Positions 1 through 7,728 of a DNA stretch of 13,245 nucleotides are shown here, in pieces. The stretch's first letter is position 1, and every line of letters starts with the position of its first letter. A program made the position numbers and the translations under genes. The notes under the pieces are model-generated. The model searched no databases. It saw nothing but the letters and a program-made list of their open reading frames with translations, and was not told the origin of the DNA. Origin of the DNA: Defluviicoccus sp. (GTDB taxonomy: Bacteria; Pseudomonadota; Alphaproteobacteria; MPNO01); the NCBI GenBank assembly GCA_028820945.1, contig JAPPHW010000196.1, positions 1 through 13,245 of the forward strand, in the 5' to 3' direction.

Positions 1-1268
1 ACCCGGAAGGCGGTCGCGAGGTCGCGGGTGAAGCAGGCGCCCTGCAGGCCGAACTCCGAATCGTTGGCGATGGCGAGCGCGTCCTCGACCCCGTCCGCCG
101 GAATCACGACGGCGACCGGGCCGAACGCCTCTTCCGACATCAGGCGGGCCTCGCGGGGCGGGTCGACGACGATCGCCGGGCCGAGGATCGCGTCCCTGCG
201 GGTGGGCGCCAGCGCCAGCGCTCCGCCGCGTTCGACCGCGTCGTCGATCATCGCCTGCACCCGGTCGGCGGCGGCGAGGCTGACCATCGGCCCGACTGCG
301 GTAGCCTCATCCGACGCTTCGCCAACGACGAGCGCCTTCGCCGCGGATACGAACTTCGGGAGAAAACCGTCGAGCGCCGCGCGGTCCACGATCACCCGCT
401 GGGCGGAAATGCATTGCTGTCCCGACGCTTCGAACGCCGAGCCCGCGATTCGGGTCGCCGCGTCGTCGAGGTCGGCGTCGGCGCAGACGATGTTGGCGGC
501 GTTCGAGCCGAGCTCGGCGACGAATTTCTTGGCGCCGGCCGCGCGCGCGAGCGCATCCCCCGCCGCGGTACCCCCGGTAAAGGTGACGACAGCGACGTCC
601 GGATGGGCGGCCAGCGCCCGCGCGGTTTCCCGGTTGCCGGGGACGATGTTGAACAGCCCGTCGGGCAGCCCCGCGCGCTGGAAGGCCCGGGCGATTATCA
701 GCGCGGTCTCGACGCCCTGCGGCGCCGGCTTGACGACGACGGCGTTGCCCATCGCGAGCGCCGGGGCGACCTTCTGCACCAGCAGGTTGGCGGGCGCGTT
801 GAAGGGCGTGATCGCCCCGACCACGCCGTAGGGAACGCGCCTGGTGAAGCCGTGCCGTCCGGCGCCCTGGGCCGAAATGTCGAGCGGCAGGGTCTCGCCC
901 CGGAGCGCGCCGATCTCCGCCGCGACGAGGCGCACGAAGGCGGCCGACCGCCCCGCCTCGAAGGTCGCGGGACGGACCGGCTTGCCGATGTCGCGAATCA
1001 GCGCGGCGACGATCGCCTCCTTCTCCGCGTCGATCTCGTCGGCCGCCGCGCTCAGCCATCCCGCGCGCGTCGCCGCGGGCACCGCCCGATGCGCGCGAAA
1101 AGCGGCAAGGGCGTTCGCGATCGCCTCATCGACGAGGTCGGCGTTCGAATCGACGATCCTGGACGCAACGCTGCCGTCGACCGGCGATACGAGCTCGTAA
1201 CGCGCCTGGTCGTCGCGGCGCTCTTCCCTTCCGTCGATCCACGAATCCAGCAGGGCCGCTTCCGCCAT
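1..1268 (-). CDS. NAD(P)-dependent aldehyde dehydrogenase (3' end beyond window)
   Basis: The minus-strand reading frame starts at ATG 1268-1266 and stays open for 422 codons to the left edge, so the C-terminus is missing. The family oxidises aldehydes to acids with NAD(P)+ in the cytoplasm. Visible catalytic features are Asn157 in ITPFNAP, cofactor-site Lys180 in VVVKP, the general base Glu252 in AELGSN, nucleophile Cys286 in GQQCIS, and EAFGPV (Glu380, Phe382). The TGGTAAG loop (231-237) replaces the more usual TGSTxxG. The start is supported by a purine-rich GGGGAGA about 7 bases upstream. The gene is divergent from a ThDP decarboxylase-like gene, which suggests that its substrate could be the aldehyde that enzyme produces (inference). 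The AlaPro-rich TPFNAPANLL style recalls lactaldehyde/phosphonoacetaldehyde-type dehydrogenases, but the substrate cannot be read from sequence. Family assignment is firm. Confidence 0.93.
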   Translation of the reverse strand, partial: MAEAALLDSWIDGREERRDDQARYELVSPVDGSVASRIVDSNADLVDEAIANALAAFRAHRAVPAATRAGWLSAAADEIDAEKEAIVAALIRDIGKPVRPATFEAGRSAAFVRLVAAEIGALRGETLPLDISAQGAGRHGFTRRVPYGVVGAITPFNAPANLLVQKVAPALAMGNAVVVKPAPQGVETALIIARAFQRAGLPDGLFNIVPGNRETARALAAHPDVAVVTFTGGTAAGDALARAAGAKKFVAELGSNAANIVCADADLDDAATRIAGSAFEASGQQCISAQRVIVDRAALDGFLPKFVSAAKALVVGEASDEATAVGPMVSLAAADRVQAMIDDAVERGGALALAPTRRDAILGPAIVVDPPREARLMSEEAFGPVAVVIPADGVEDALAIANDSEFGLQGACFTRDLATAFR

Positions 1269-1288
1269 AGCCGCTCTCCCCTTCTCGT

Positions 1289-1325
1289 TCGGTCCCGATT
1301 ATCGGTTCCGGTGCGCTGCGTGCAA
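1289..1325 (-). promoter_or_regulatory. Candidate promoter/operator in the ALDH-ThDP divergent region
   Basis: On the minus strand TTGCAC (1325-1320) and GATAAT (1303-1298) are separated by 16 bases, resembling a sigma-70 promoter about 30 bases upstream of the aldehyde dehydrogenase start. The -10 lies within a perfect dyad CCGAT-T-ATCGG (1295-1305). Two imperfect direct repeats, TCGGTCCCGAT (1289-1299) and TCGGTTCCGGT (1302-1312), match at 9 of 11 positions and are spaced 13 bases start to start. This is what an operator controlling both divergent genes could look like, but no regulator gene is present in the window. It is pattern recognition only. Confidence 0.3.
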
Positions 1326-1373
1326 CGGCCCCGCCGGAGCGATATGCTTGAAAGCGACCGGAAAGGGCAGGCG

Positions 1374-3089
1374 ATGGCAGGGCGTCCGAATACCGAGACC
1401 GCGGCGGAAGCGATCGTCGACGCCCTGGTCGAAGAGGGCATCGAGTACGTGTTCGGCGTGACGGGCGATACCGTGCTTCCGATCCTCGACGCCATCTATC
1501 ACCGCGAGAACGAGATTCGCTACATCACCGCGCGCTTCGAGACCGGCGCGACGGCGATGGCCGACGGCTATTCGCGGATGACCGGGAAGATCGGCTGCTG
1601 CCTGTTCCATGTCGGCCCCAGCATCTCCAACACCGTGCTGGGTGTCTGGTCGGCGCAGAAGGACGCCGTGCCGCTCCTGGTCATGTCGGCCAATCTCGAC
1701 ACCTTCCGGCTCAACCGGAACCTGTGGCACGAGTTCGACGTCATGGGCGTGATGAGCAAGGTCACCAAGTGGAACGACCGGCTCATCGAGGCGAAGGACG
1801 CGCGGCGCTTGATGCGGACCGCGTTCCAAGCCGCCAAGTCGGGCATGCCGGGGCCGGTCCATCTCGACTTCCCCAAGGACCTGCTGCCCCATCCGGTCGA
1901 GGTCGAATCCTCCGATCTTTCGATCCGGGGCGGCGCCCATTGCGGCCGCGTCGCCAACGCCCCCCGGCCCGAGGCGTGGGCGGTCGAGGAGGCCGCGGCT
2001 TTGATCGGGCACGCCGGGAATCCCCTGATCCTCGCCGGGAGGGGAGTCAAATGGGCCGGCGCATCGGACCGTCTCAAGGCGCTTTCCGAACGTCTCGCGA
2101 TCCCGGTCGTCACCACCGAGATGGGGCGCGGCACGATCCCCGAGGACCATCCGCTGGCGGGCGGCATCGCCGGTCATTTCGGCCATTCGACGGCCAACGC
2201 GCTGATGCGCGAGGCCGACCTGGTGCTGGGCCTCGGCTCCCGTTTCCTCAACGTCAACACGATCAACTGGCAGACGATTCCGGCCGACGCGAAGATCGTT
2301 CAGGTCGAGACCGACCCGATAGAGATCGGACGGCAATACGCGGCGGCGCTCGGCATCCACGCATGCTCCGGCGCATTCCTCGACGATTTGCTGACGCATT
2401 GCGAAACGCACGGCATTGAGGCCGGCCCGTCGACACGGCAGGCGCGAGAGGCCCGGGTGGCGGAACTCAGGGCGGACCAGGACAGGCGCTACTACGACAC
2501 CGATCTGGACGCCGTGCCGATCAAGCCGCAGCGGATCACCCGCGCGATCGAGGAGGTTTGCGACCGCGACGCGCTGTACCTGATCGGAGCGGGCCTCCAC
2601 ACCCAGTTCGCCCACGCCGTGCCGATCCGCTATCCCGACCAGTACCAGTGGGCGGCGGGCTCGGGCACCATGGCCTGGGCCTTCCCCGCCGCGCTCGGCG
2701 CCAAGCTCGCCCGGCCGGGACGCCAGGTGGTGGTGCCGATCGGCGACGGCGATTTCGGCATGAACGCGCAGGAGATCGAGACCTCGGTGCGGGAGAACCT
2801 GCCGGTGATCGTCGTGGTCTACAACGATTGCAGCTACGGCGCGCTCCGCGTCTTCCAGGAGAATGTCTACGGGGGGCGGCAGATCGGCTCCGACTACGGC
2901 CAGACCGACCTGGTCAGGCTGGCCGAGGCGTACGGCGCGCGCGGCGAGAAGGTCGAACGCCCGGACGACCTCGTGCCCGCGCTCGAACGCGCGGCGGCGG
3001 CCGGCGTCACCAGCGTGATCGACGTCCACATCGACGGCTGGGAAAACCACTACCGCTCGGCCGAATGGGCCGAGTTCCACAAGTTCTGA
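1374..3089 (+). CDS. ThDP-dependent decarboxylase/acetolactate-synthase-like enzyme
   Basis: The protein has 571 residues, the normal length for the ThDP superfamily of acetolactate synthases and 2-oxoacid decarboxylases. Three domains are recognisable. The N-terminal PYR domain carries the cofactor-activating Glu56 in ARFETGATAMADGYS. The central domain is at roughly 200-350. The C-terminal PP domain has GDG at 457-459 followed 24 residues later by NDCSYGALR (484-492), the Mg-ThDP motif. His79 in CLFHVGPSISN aligns by eye with the catalytic His70 of benzoylformate decarboxylase (NLHSAAGTGN), and NDCSYGALR resembles its NNGTYGALR. This favours a non-oxidative 2-oxoacid decarboxylase over a true acetolactate synthase. 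ATG 1374 is preferred over the in-frame ATG 1344 because AAAGGGCAG precedes it at good spacing and the family similarity starts there. The next gene follows after 8 bases. Exact substrate is unknown. Confidence 0.88.
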   Translation: MAGRPNTETAAEAIVDALVEEGIEYVFGVTGDTVLPILDAIYHRENEIRYITARFETGATAMADGYSRMTGKIGCCLFHVGPSISNTVLGVWSAQKDAVPLLVMSANLDTFRLNRNLWHEFDVMGVMSKVTKWNDRLIEAKDARRLMRTAFQAAKSGMPGPVHLDFPKDLLPHPVEVESSDLSIRGGAHCGRVANAPRPEAWAVEEAAALIGHAGNPLILAGRGVKWAGASDRLKALSERLAIPVVTTEMGRGTIPEDHPLAGGIAGHFGHSTANALMREADLVLGLGSRFLNVNTINWQTIPADAKIVQVETDPIEIGRQYAAALGIHACSGAFLDDLLTHCETHGIEAGPSTRQAREARVAELRADQDRRYYDTDLDAVPIKPQRITRAIEEVCDRDALYLIGAGLHTQFAHAVPIRYPDQYQWAAGSGTMAWAFPAALGAKLARPGRQVVVPIGDGDFGMNAQEIETSVRENLPVIVVVYNDCSYGALRVFQENVYGGRQIGSDYGQTDLVRLAEAYGARGEKVERPDDLVPALERAAAAGVTSVIDVHIDGWENHYRSAEWAEFHKF

Positions 3090-3097
3090 GGCCACCC

Positions 3098-4453
3098 ATG
3101 CTGCGTCCGCCCGTTACCGCCACCCTCGCCGATTTCGTCGTCGGCGCACGGTTCGAGGACCTGCCGGCCGCGGTCCGCGGGGAAGCCGCGCGCACGCTGG
3201 TCAACTGGGTCGGCGGTTGCGTCGGCGGCGCGTCGCACGAGGCTCTGGGGGCGATCTGGCGCGCGGTGGGGCCATTCGCGGGCGATCCGGAGGCCACCGT
3301 GCTCGGCAGCGCGCGACGGACCGATCCGCTGACCGCCGCGCTGCTCAACGGGGCAAGCGGGGCGGTGCTCGATTTCGACGACACCCATCTCCGCACGGTG
3401 ATCCACCCGGCGAGCCCGATCGCGCCCGCGGTCCTCGCGCTCTCGCAGCACATGCCGGTGACCGGCGCGGCGTTCCTCCACGCGCTGGTGATCGGGATCG
3501 AGGTCGCCTGCAAGATCGGCAACGGGATCTCGCCCGACCACTACCGGCACGGCTGGCACATCACCGGCACTTGCGGGGTGATCGGCGCGGCCGCCGCGTG
3601 CTCGAAGCTCCTCGGCCTCGACGCGCAGGGAACGCGCTGGGCGTTGAGCGCGGCGGCGACCCAGGCGGCCGGACTGCGCGAAATGTTCGGCGGCATGGCG
3701 CGCATCCTCCACGCCGGGCGCGCGGCGCAGAACGGCCTCTCGGCGGCGCTTTTCGCGCGTGAGGGGCTGGTGAGCTCGGATGCCGGTATCGAGGCGGAGA
3801 CGGGCTTCGCCAAGGTTCTCTCGCGCCGGCACGACTGGGCCGAGATGACCGATGGGCTGGGGGAACGCTGGGAGACGCTGGAGAATACCTATAAGCCGTT
3901 CGCGACCGGCATCGTCGCCCATCCGGCGATCGACGGCTGCATCAGGCTCCGCCGCGCGCACGGGCTGACGGCGGACGAGATCGCCCGCATCGAGGTCGCG
4001 GTCAATCCGATCGCGCTGATGCTGACCGACAACCCGGACCCGACCACGGCGCTGGAGGCACGGCTCTCGATCCAGCATGTCTGCGCGACCGGGATCGTCC
4101 ACGGCGCGGCGGGCGTCGCCGAGCTTACCGACGAGACGATCGGCCGGCCGGAAACGGTGGCGCTGCGCGGACTCGTGGACGCGAACCCGGAGGACGGGCT
4201 GGAGCGGGACCAGGCGCGCGTGCGGATCGAAACCCGCGACGGGCGGGTCTTCGAAACCTTCGTCGAGCATGCCTACGGCAGCCTGGAGAACCCGATGACC
4301 GACGCGGACCTCGACGACAAGGTGCGCACGCTCGCGGAGCCGGTCCTCGGCGCCGACCCCACCGAGCGCCTCATCACGCTGTGCCGCGGCGTCGCCGAGC
4401 TCCGCGCCGCCGCCGCCATCGCGGAGGCCGGGGAGGCGGAAGAGGCCGGCTGA
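3098..4453 (+). CDS. MmgE/PrpD family protein (2-methylcitrate dehydratase / aconitate decarboxylase fold)
   Basis: This is a 451-residue protein of the MmgE/PrpD family, whose members dehydrate 2-methylcitrate, decarboxylate cis-aconitate, or act on other substituted di- and tricarboxylic acids. Visible active-site elements are LDFDDTH (91-97) followed by His103 in VIHPAS, His154 in GWHITGT, and the motif GGMARILHAGRAAQNG (198-213). These correspond by eye to Asp93, Thr97, His103 and His159 of human aconitate decarboxylase. The position normally held by Lys207 there, the Lys in TKPLH or VKRLH, is Arg202 here. The helical domain (1-270) and the lid domain (about 280-400) both appear complete. 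The SD-like TGAGG overlaps the stop codon of the ThDP gene, so the two are almost certainly cotranscribed. A substrate other than methylcitrate is likely, because no prpB or prpC neighbour is seen. Confidence 0.92.
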   Translation: MLRPPVTATLADFVVGARFEDLPAAVRGEAARTLVNWVGGCVGGASHEALGAIWRAVGPFAGDPEATVLGSARRTDPLTAALLNGASGAVLDFDDTHLRTVIHPASPIAPAVLALSQHMPVTGAAFLHALVIGIEVACKIGNGISPDHYRHGWHITGTCGVIGAAAACSKLLGLDAQGTRWALSAAATQAAGLREMFGGMARILHAGRAAQNGLSAALFAREGLVSSDAGIEAETGFAKVLSRRHDWAEMTDGLGERWETLENTYKPFATGIVAHPAIDGCIRLRRAHGLTADEIARIEVAVNPIALMLTDNPDPTTALEARLSIQHVCATGIVHGAAGVAELTDETIGRPETVALRGLVDANPEDGLERDQARVRIETRDGRVFETFVEHAYGSLENPMTDADLDDKVRTLAEPVLGADPTERLITLCRGVAELRAAAAIAEAGEAEEAG

Positions 4454-4467
4454 GGGTCAGCTCTTCC
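4438..4467. terminator. Possible bidirectional hairpin at the convergent junction
   Basis: GGAAGAG (4438-4444) pairs with CTCTTCC (4461-4467), and the inner CTGA (4450-4453) pairs with TCAG (4457-4460) around a GGG loop, leaving a 5-base bulge (GCCGG). The stem contains the stop codons of both converging genes. It has no U-tract, so it is at best a weak or factor-assisted terminator, and coincidence is possible. Confidence 0.3.
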
Positions 4468-5323
4468 AGAACAGCGCCGTCGGGTTGTCCACCAGGATCG
4501 CCCTGAGCGTCGCCTCGTCGACGTCCCATTCGAGCGCCCAGTCGAGCGTCGCGGTCGTGTCCGGCATCGGGTAGTCCCATACCATCACGTGCGGCCAGTC
4601 GGTCGCCCACAGCATCCGGTCGGGGCGCAGGTCGATCAGCGCTTGTGCGTAGGGCGTGCAATCGGCCCACGGCGCCGCCTCCTCCGAAAAGCGGTAGGCG
4701 GCCGAGAGCTTGACCCAGCAGCGCCCGTTGCGGACCAGGTCCTGCAGCGCTCGGAAGCCCGGATGGTCGAGGCCGTCGCCGGGCCGGGCGTGTCCCATGT
4801 GATCGACAACCACGTCGATCGGCAGCCTGGCGAGGCGCGGCGCGGTCTCCGCGAACTCGCCCGCGTGCGAGGTGAAGACCTGGACATGCCATCCGAACGG
4901 CGCGATCCGTTCGGCGATCGATTCGAGGTGGTCGAAGGTAAGGCCGCCGCGCAGGAACGTGGTCAGACGGACGGCACGGTATCCCGCCTTATCCATCTCG
5001 GCGATTTGCTCTTCCGTCACGTCGGCGTCCACCACGCCCACGCCGCGCGCCTTGTCGCCCCAGCGCGCGAGCGCGTCGGTGGTCACGTCGAGCTGAGCGC
5101 CGTTGGCGCTGCCGTGGACCACCACGCAACGGTGGATTCCGAGCGCGCTTTTCAGGTCCTCGTAGTCTTCGGCCGTGGACGGCGGGCAGGTGTAGCTTCT
5201 GTTCTCGGCCAGCGGATACCTGTCGAAGGGACCCAGCACGTGCATGTGCGTGTCGCAGGTGCCGGGCGGCGCTTTCAGCCGGGGCGGGGAGGGCGGCAGC
5301 GGACCGGGGCAGGGGTCGGTCAT
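4457..5323 (-). CDS. Amidohydrolase family, 2-pyrone-4,6-dicarboxylate lactonase (LigI)-like
   Basis: This 288-residue TIM-barrel metal hydrolase belongs to the amidohydrolase superfamily (Amidohydro_2). Metal or catalytic residues visible are His26 and His28 in CDTHMHVLGP, His175 and His178 in VVDHMGHA, and Asp242 in WATDWPH. Arg119 and Arg125 in RLTTFLRGG and Arg211 in SAAYRFS sit where LigI has the arginines that hold the carboxylates of its lactone substrate. I therefore infer that it hydrolyses a carboxylated lactone or a related ring. Known relatives are 2-pyrone-4,6-dicarboxylate lactonase and sulfomuconolactone hydrolase. The ATG at 5323 is preceded by GAGGAAC overlapping the stop codon of the upstream MDR gene (11-base gap), so the two form an operon. 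Its stop lies 3 bases from that of the convergent MmgE/PrpD gene. True LigI activity is not proven. Confidence 0.9.
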   Translation of the reverse strand: MTDPCPGPLPPSPPRLKAPPGTCDTHMHVLGPFDRYPLAENRSYTCPPSTAEDYEDLKSALGIHRCVVVHGSANGAQLDVTTDALARWGDKARGVGVVDADVTEEQIAEMDKAGYRAVRLTTFLRGGLTFDHLESIAERIAPFGWHVQVFTSHAGEFAETAPRLARLPIDVVVDHMGHARPGDGLDHPGFRALQDLVRNGRCWVKLSAAYRFSEEAAPWADCTPYAQALIDLRPDRMLWATDWPHVMVWDYPMPDTTATLDWALEWDVDEATLRAILVDNPTALFWKS

Positions 5324-5334
5324 CGCGCCGTTCC

Positions 5335-6327
5335 TCAGGTATCGATCGTCAGCACGGCCTTGCCGACGATCTTCCGGTCCTCGAGCAGCTTGATCGCGTC
5401 CATGTATCGCTCGAACGGGTAGCGGGCCATGATGTTGGGGTCGATCCTGCCGGCGAGCAGCAGATCGAACAGGGTCGACTGCGCTTCGGCGAGTTTGGGC
5501 GAGCGCCGGTGGATGTAGCTGTTGATGGTCATGCCCAGCACGCCGATGTTCTTCAGCAGCAGGTAGTTGGTGCGCAACTGGGGGATCGTGCCGGAGGTGA
5601 AGCCCGCGACCACCGCGCGGCCCTCGTCGCCGATCGCGCGGATCGCCGCCTCGAACGCCTCGCCGCCGACGAGATCGAAGGCGAGATCGACCGGCCGCCC
5701 GCCGGTCGCCTCGCGGACCTGCGCGCGCAGCGATTCGCGAAGGTTGTCGGCGGTAAGGTCGATTACGGCATCGGCGCCGGCCGCGCGCACCGCATCCGAC
5801 TTGCCGAGGGAGGAGAGCCCCGCCAGCACCGTGCCGGCGCCGAGCGGCTTGGCGAGGTTGACGGCGGCCATGCCCACGCCGCCGGACGCGCCGTTGATCA
5901 GGACGATCTCGCCCTCCTGAAGCCTTCCCCGGGTCGTCAGCGCGTGGTACGCGGTCTGGTAGGCGAGCCCCATCGCGGCCGCGGCATCGAAGGCGACCCC
6001 GTCGGGCAGCGGAAAACATAGCGCCTCCGGGCAGGCGACCTTCTCGGCGAGCCCGCCATACACCACATGAGCGATCACCCGGTCGCCCTCCTTGAGCCCG
6101 GCGACGCCGGCGCCGACCGCCGAGACGACTCCGGCCGCGTCCTTGCCCGGCGTGAACGGGGCAGGGGGGTTGTTCTGGTACTTGCCGTCGAGCGAGAGCA
6201 GGTCGGTGAAGTTGATGCCGCAGACCTTGACGTCGACGACCACCTCGTCGTCCCCCGGCGACGGGTCCAGCACCTTCTCGATTCCCACGCTGCGGTTGGA
6301 CGTGTCCTTGATGACGACGGCGCGCAT
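5335..6327 (-). CDS. Zinc-less MDR oxidoreductase (NADPH:quinone oxidoreductase-like)
   Basis: The 330-residue protein is a medium-chain dehydrogenase/reductase of the QOR type, transferring hydride from NADPH to quinones or activated enones. It has the N-terminal GroES-like domain with CGINFTDLL (36-44) and TPGKDAAGVV (59-68). A Rossmann domain carries the dinucleotide loop NGASGGVG (145-152). The GHE signature and structural cysteine cluster of zinc-dependent alcohol dehydrogenases are absent. The ATG at 6327 is backed by a strong SD, GAAGGGGAAG, 4-5 bases upstream. It is the first gene of a two-gene minus-strand unit with the LigI-like hydrolase and is divergent from the Rieske gene. The cluster context suggests reduction of an unsaturated or quinonoid intermediate, or it may be general detoxification. 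Confidence 0.92.
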   Translation of the reverse strand: MRAVVIKDTSNRSVGIEKVLDPSPGDDEVVVDVKVCGINFTDLLSLDGKYQNNPPAPFTPGKDAAGVVSAVGAGVAGLKEGDRVIAHVVYGGLAEKVACPEALCFPLPDGVAFDAAAAMGLAYQTAYHALTTRGRLQEGEIVLINGASGGVGMAAVNLAKPLGAGTVLAGLSSLGKSDAVRAAGADAVIDLTADNLRESLRAQVREATGGRPVDLAFDLVGGEAFEAAIRAIGDEGRAVVAGFTSGTIPQLRTNYLLLKNIGVLGMTINSYIHRRSPKLAEAQSTLFDLLLAGRIDPNIMARYPFERYMDAIKLLEDRKIVGKAVLTIDT

Positions 6328-6429
6328 GTCTTCCCCTTCGCTCCCTGAGGCGGATCGCGCGCTGGTATAGCGGGCGGCGGGCGGCGAGAGAAGACTGCCC
6401 CCCGGCCCGCCCTGTGGTAAAACCGCGCG

Positions 6430-7728
6430 ATGTTGAGCGCCGAACAGAACGCGCTGGTAACGGAAACGGGAACCGGCACGCCGGGCGGTGCGCTGATGCG
6501 CCGATACTGGCAGCCGGCCGCGCTCGTCGAGGAGCTGGCGGAGGAGCGGCCGCTCGTTCCGGTCCGTCTCATGGGCGAGGACCTCGTGCTGTTCCGGGCC
6601 GACGAAGGCGGGCTCCGGCTGACCGCGCGGCGCTGTCCCCACCGCGGCGCGGATTTGCGCTTCGGCCGGCTGGAGGACGGCGGGATACGCTGCCCGTTCC
6701 ACGGCTGGCTGTTCGACGGCAGGGGAAGGTGCCTGGAACAGCCGGCGGAGCCGCCCGGCAGCAACTTCCACGCCAAGATCAGGATGCCGGGATACCCTTG
6801 CGTCGAGCGCAATGGGGTCGTGTTCGCCTGGCTCGGGCCGGGCGAGCCGCCGCCGCTGCCCGATTTCGACTGCTTCGCCGCGCCCGACGCCTACACCTTC
6901 GCCTTCAAGGGCTATCTCGAGTGCAACTGGCTGCAGGCGCTCGAAGTCGGGATCGACCCGGCGCACGGGTCGTTCCTGCACCGCTTCTTCGAGGACGAGG
7001 ATCCCGGGGAAGGCTACGGCCTCCAGTTCCGCGACCGGGTCGAGGGCGCGTCCTATCCGCTCACCTGGATCATGCGCGAGTTTCCCTGTCCCGAGATCCG
7101 TATCGAGGACACCGGCTACGGCATGCGGCTGACCGCGCTCCGCAATCTCGACGCGGCCAGCAAGCACGTGCGCATCACCAATCTCCTGTTCCCGAACGCC
7201 ATCGTCATCCCGCTCGGCAACGACATGATCATCAGCCAGTGGCACGTGCCGATCGACGACACGCATTGCTGGTGGTACGCGATGTTCACGAGCTACGGCG
7301 AGGCGCTGGACAAGAAGGCGATGCGCGACCAGCGGCTCAAGCTCTACACGCTGCCCGACTACAGGCCGCGGCTGAACAAGGAAAACGACTACGGCTTCGA
7401 CGCCTCGGAACAGGACCGCCTGACATTCACCGGCATGGGCGACGACATCAACGTGCACGACCAGTGGGCGGTGGAGTCGCCGGGACCGGTCCACGACCGT
7501 ACCGCGGAGCATCTCGGGACTTCCGACCGGGCGATCATCCATTACCGCAGACTGCTGACCGCCGCCATCGAGGCGGTCGGCAAGGGCGCCGCGGCTCCGA
7601 TGGCGCCGAACGGATCGGACGAGGCGCCGCTTGCCGTCGATACCGTCGCGCCGCGCGGAGAATGGGACGAGACCTGGCGCCGCTACGATGCCGAGCGCCG
7701 AGCGCGGTCGGGCTGGGCGGCGCCGTGA
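6430..7728 (+). CDS. Rieske non-heme iron oxygenase, PDO-type alpha subunit
   Basis: The protein has 432 residues. The N-terminal Rieske [2Fe-2S] domain has Cys69-Pro-His71 and Cys88-x2-His91 (CxHx16CxxH). The C-terminal catalytic domain has the mononuclear iron motif GIDPAHGSFLH (His179, His184), with Asp344 in NVHDQWAVES as the likely third ligand. The downstream GPVHDRTAEHLGTSD is typical of phthalate-4,5-dioxygenase-like enzymes, which work as alpha-only oligomers with a separate FMN/ferredoxin reductase. It would hydroxylate or demethylate an aromatic or heteroaromatic ring in the cytoplasm. The start follows the family N-terminus (MLSAEQNALV...GTPGGALMRRYWQP), although the upstream SD is poor. 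Its stop overlaps the next gene by 4 bases. No reductase is present in the window. The substrate is unassigned, but the family is certain. Confidence 0.95.
   Translation: MLSAEQNALVTETGTGTPGGALMRRYWQPAALVEELAEERPLVPVRLMGEDLVLFRADEGGLRLTARRCPHRGADLRFGRLEDGGIRCPFHGWLFDGRGRCLEQPAEPPGSNFHAKIRMPGYPCVERNGVVFAWLGPGEPPPLPDFDCFAAPDAYTFAFKGYLECNWLQALEVGIDPAHGSFLHRFFEDEDPGEGYGLQFRDRVEGASYPLTWIMREFPCPEIRIEDTGYGMRLTALRNLDAASKHVRITNLLFPNAIVIPLGNDMIISQWHVPIDDTHCWWYAMFTSYGEALDKKAMRDQRLKLYTLPDYRPRLNKENDYGFDASEQDRLTFTGMGDDINVHDQWAVESPGPVHDRTAEHLGTSDRAIIHYRRLLTAAIEAVGKGAAAPMAPNGSDEAPLAVDTVAPRGEWDETWRRYDAERRARSGWAAP

Noticed and set aside
414..1373. In-frame extension upstream of the ThDP gene giving an 891-residue protein
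   Set aside because: It is antisense to the aldehyde dehydrogenase, has no recognisable domain, and the ThDP fold starts at about 1374 with a good SD.
1299..3095. Long minus-strand frame opposite the ThDP gene
   Set aside because: His/Arg/Val-rich antisense translation typical of GC-rich codon bias; no family resemblance and directly opposite a certain gene.
5324..6019. Upstream extension of the lactonase frame through the MDR gene
   Set aside because: Out-of-frame shadow of the MDR coding sequence. The lactonase starts at 5323 with an SD and the family N-terminal region follows.
6414..7724. Long plus-strand extension upstream of the GS-like ligase
   Set aside because: It overlaps the Rieske gene in another frame and is low-complexity Arg/Ala/Gly; the ligase starts at GTG 7725.
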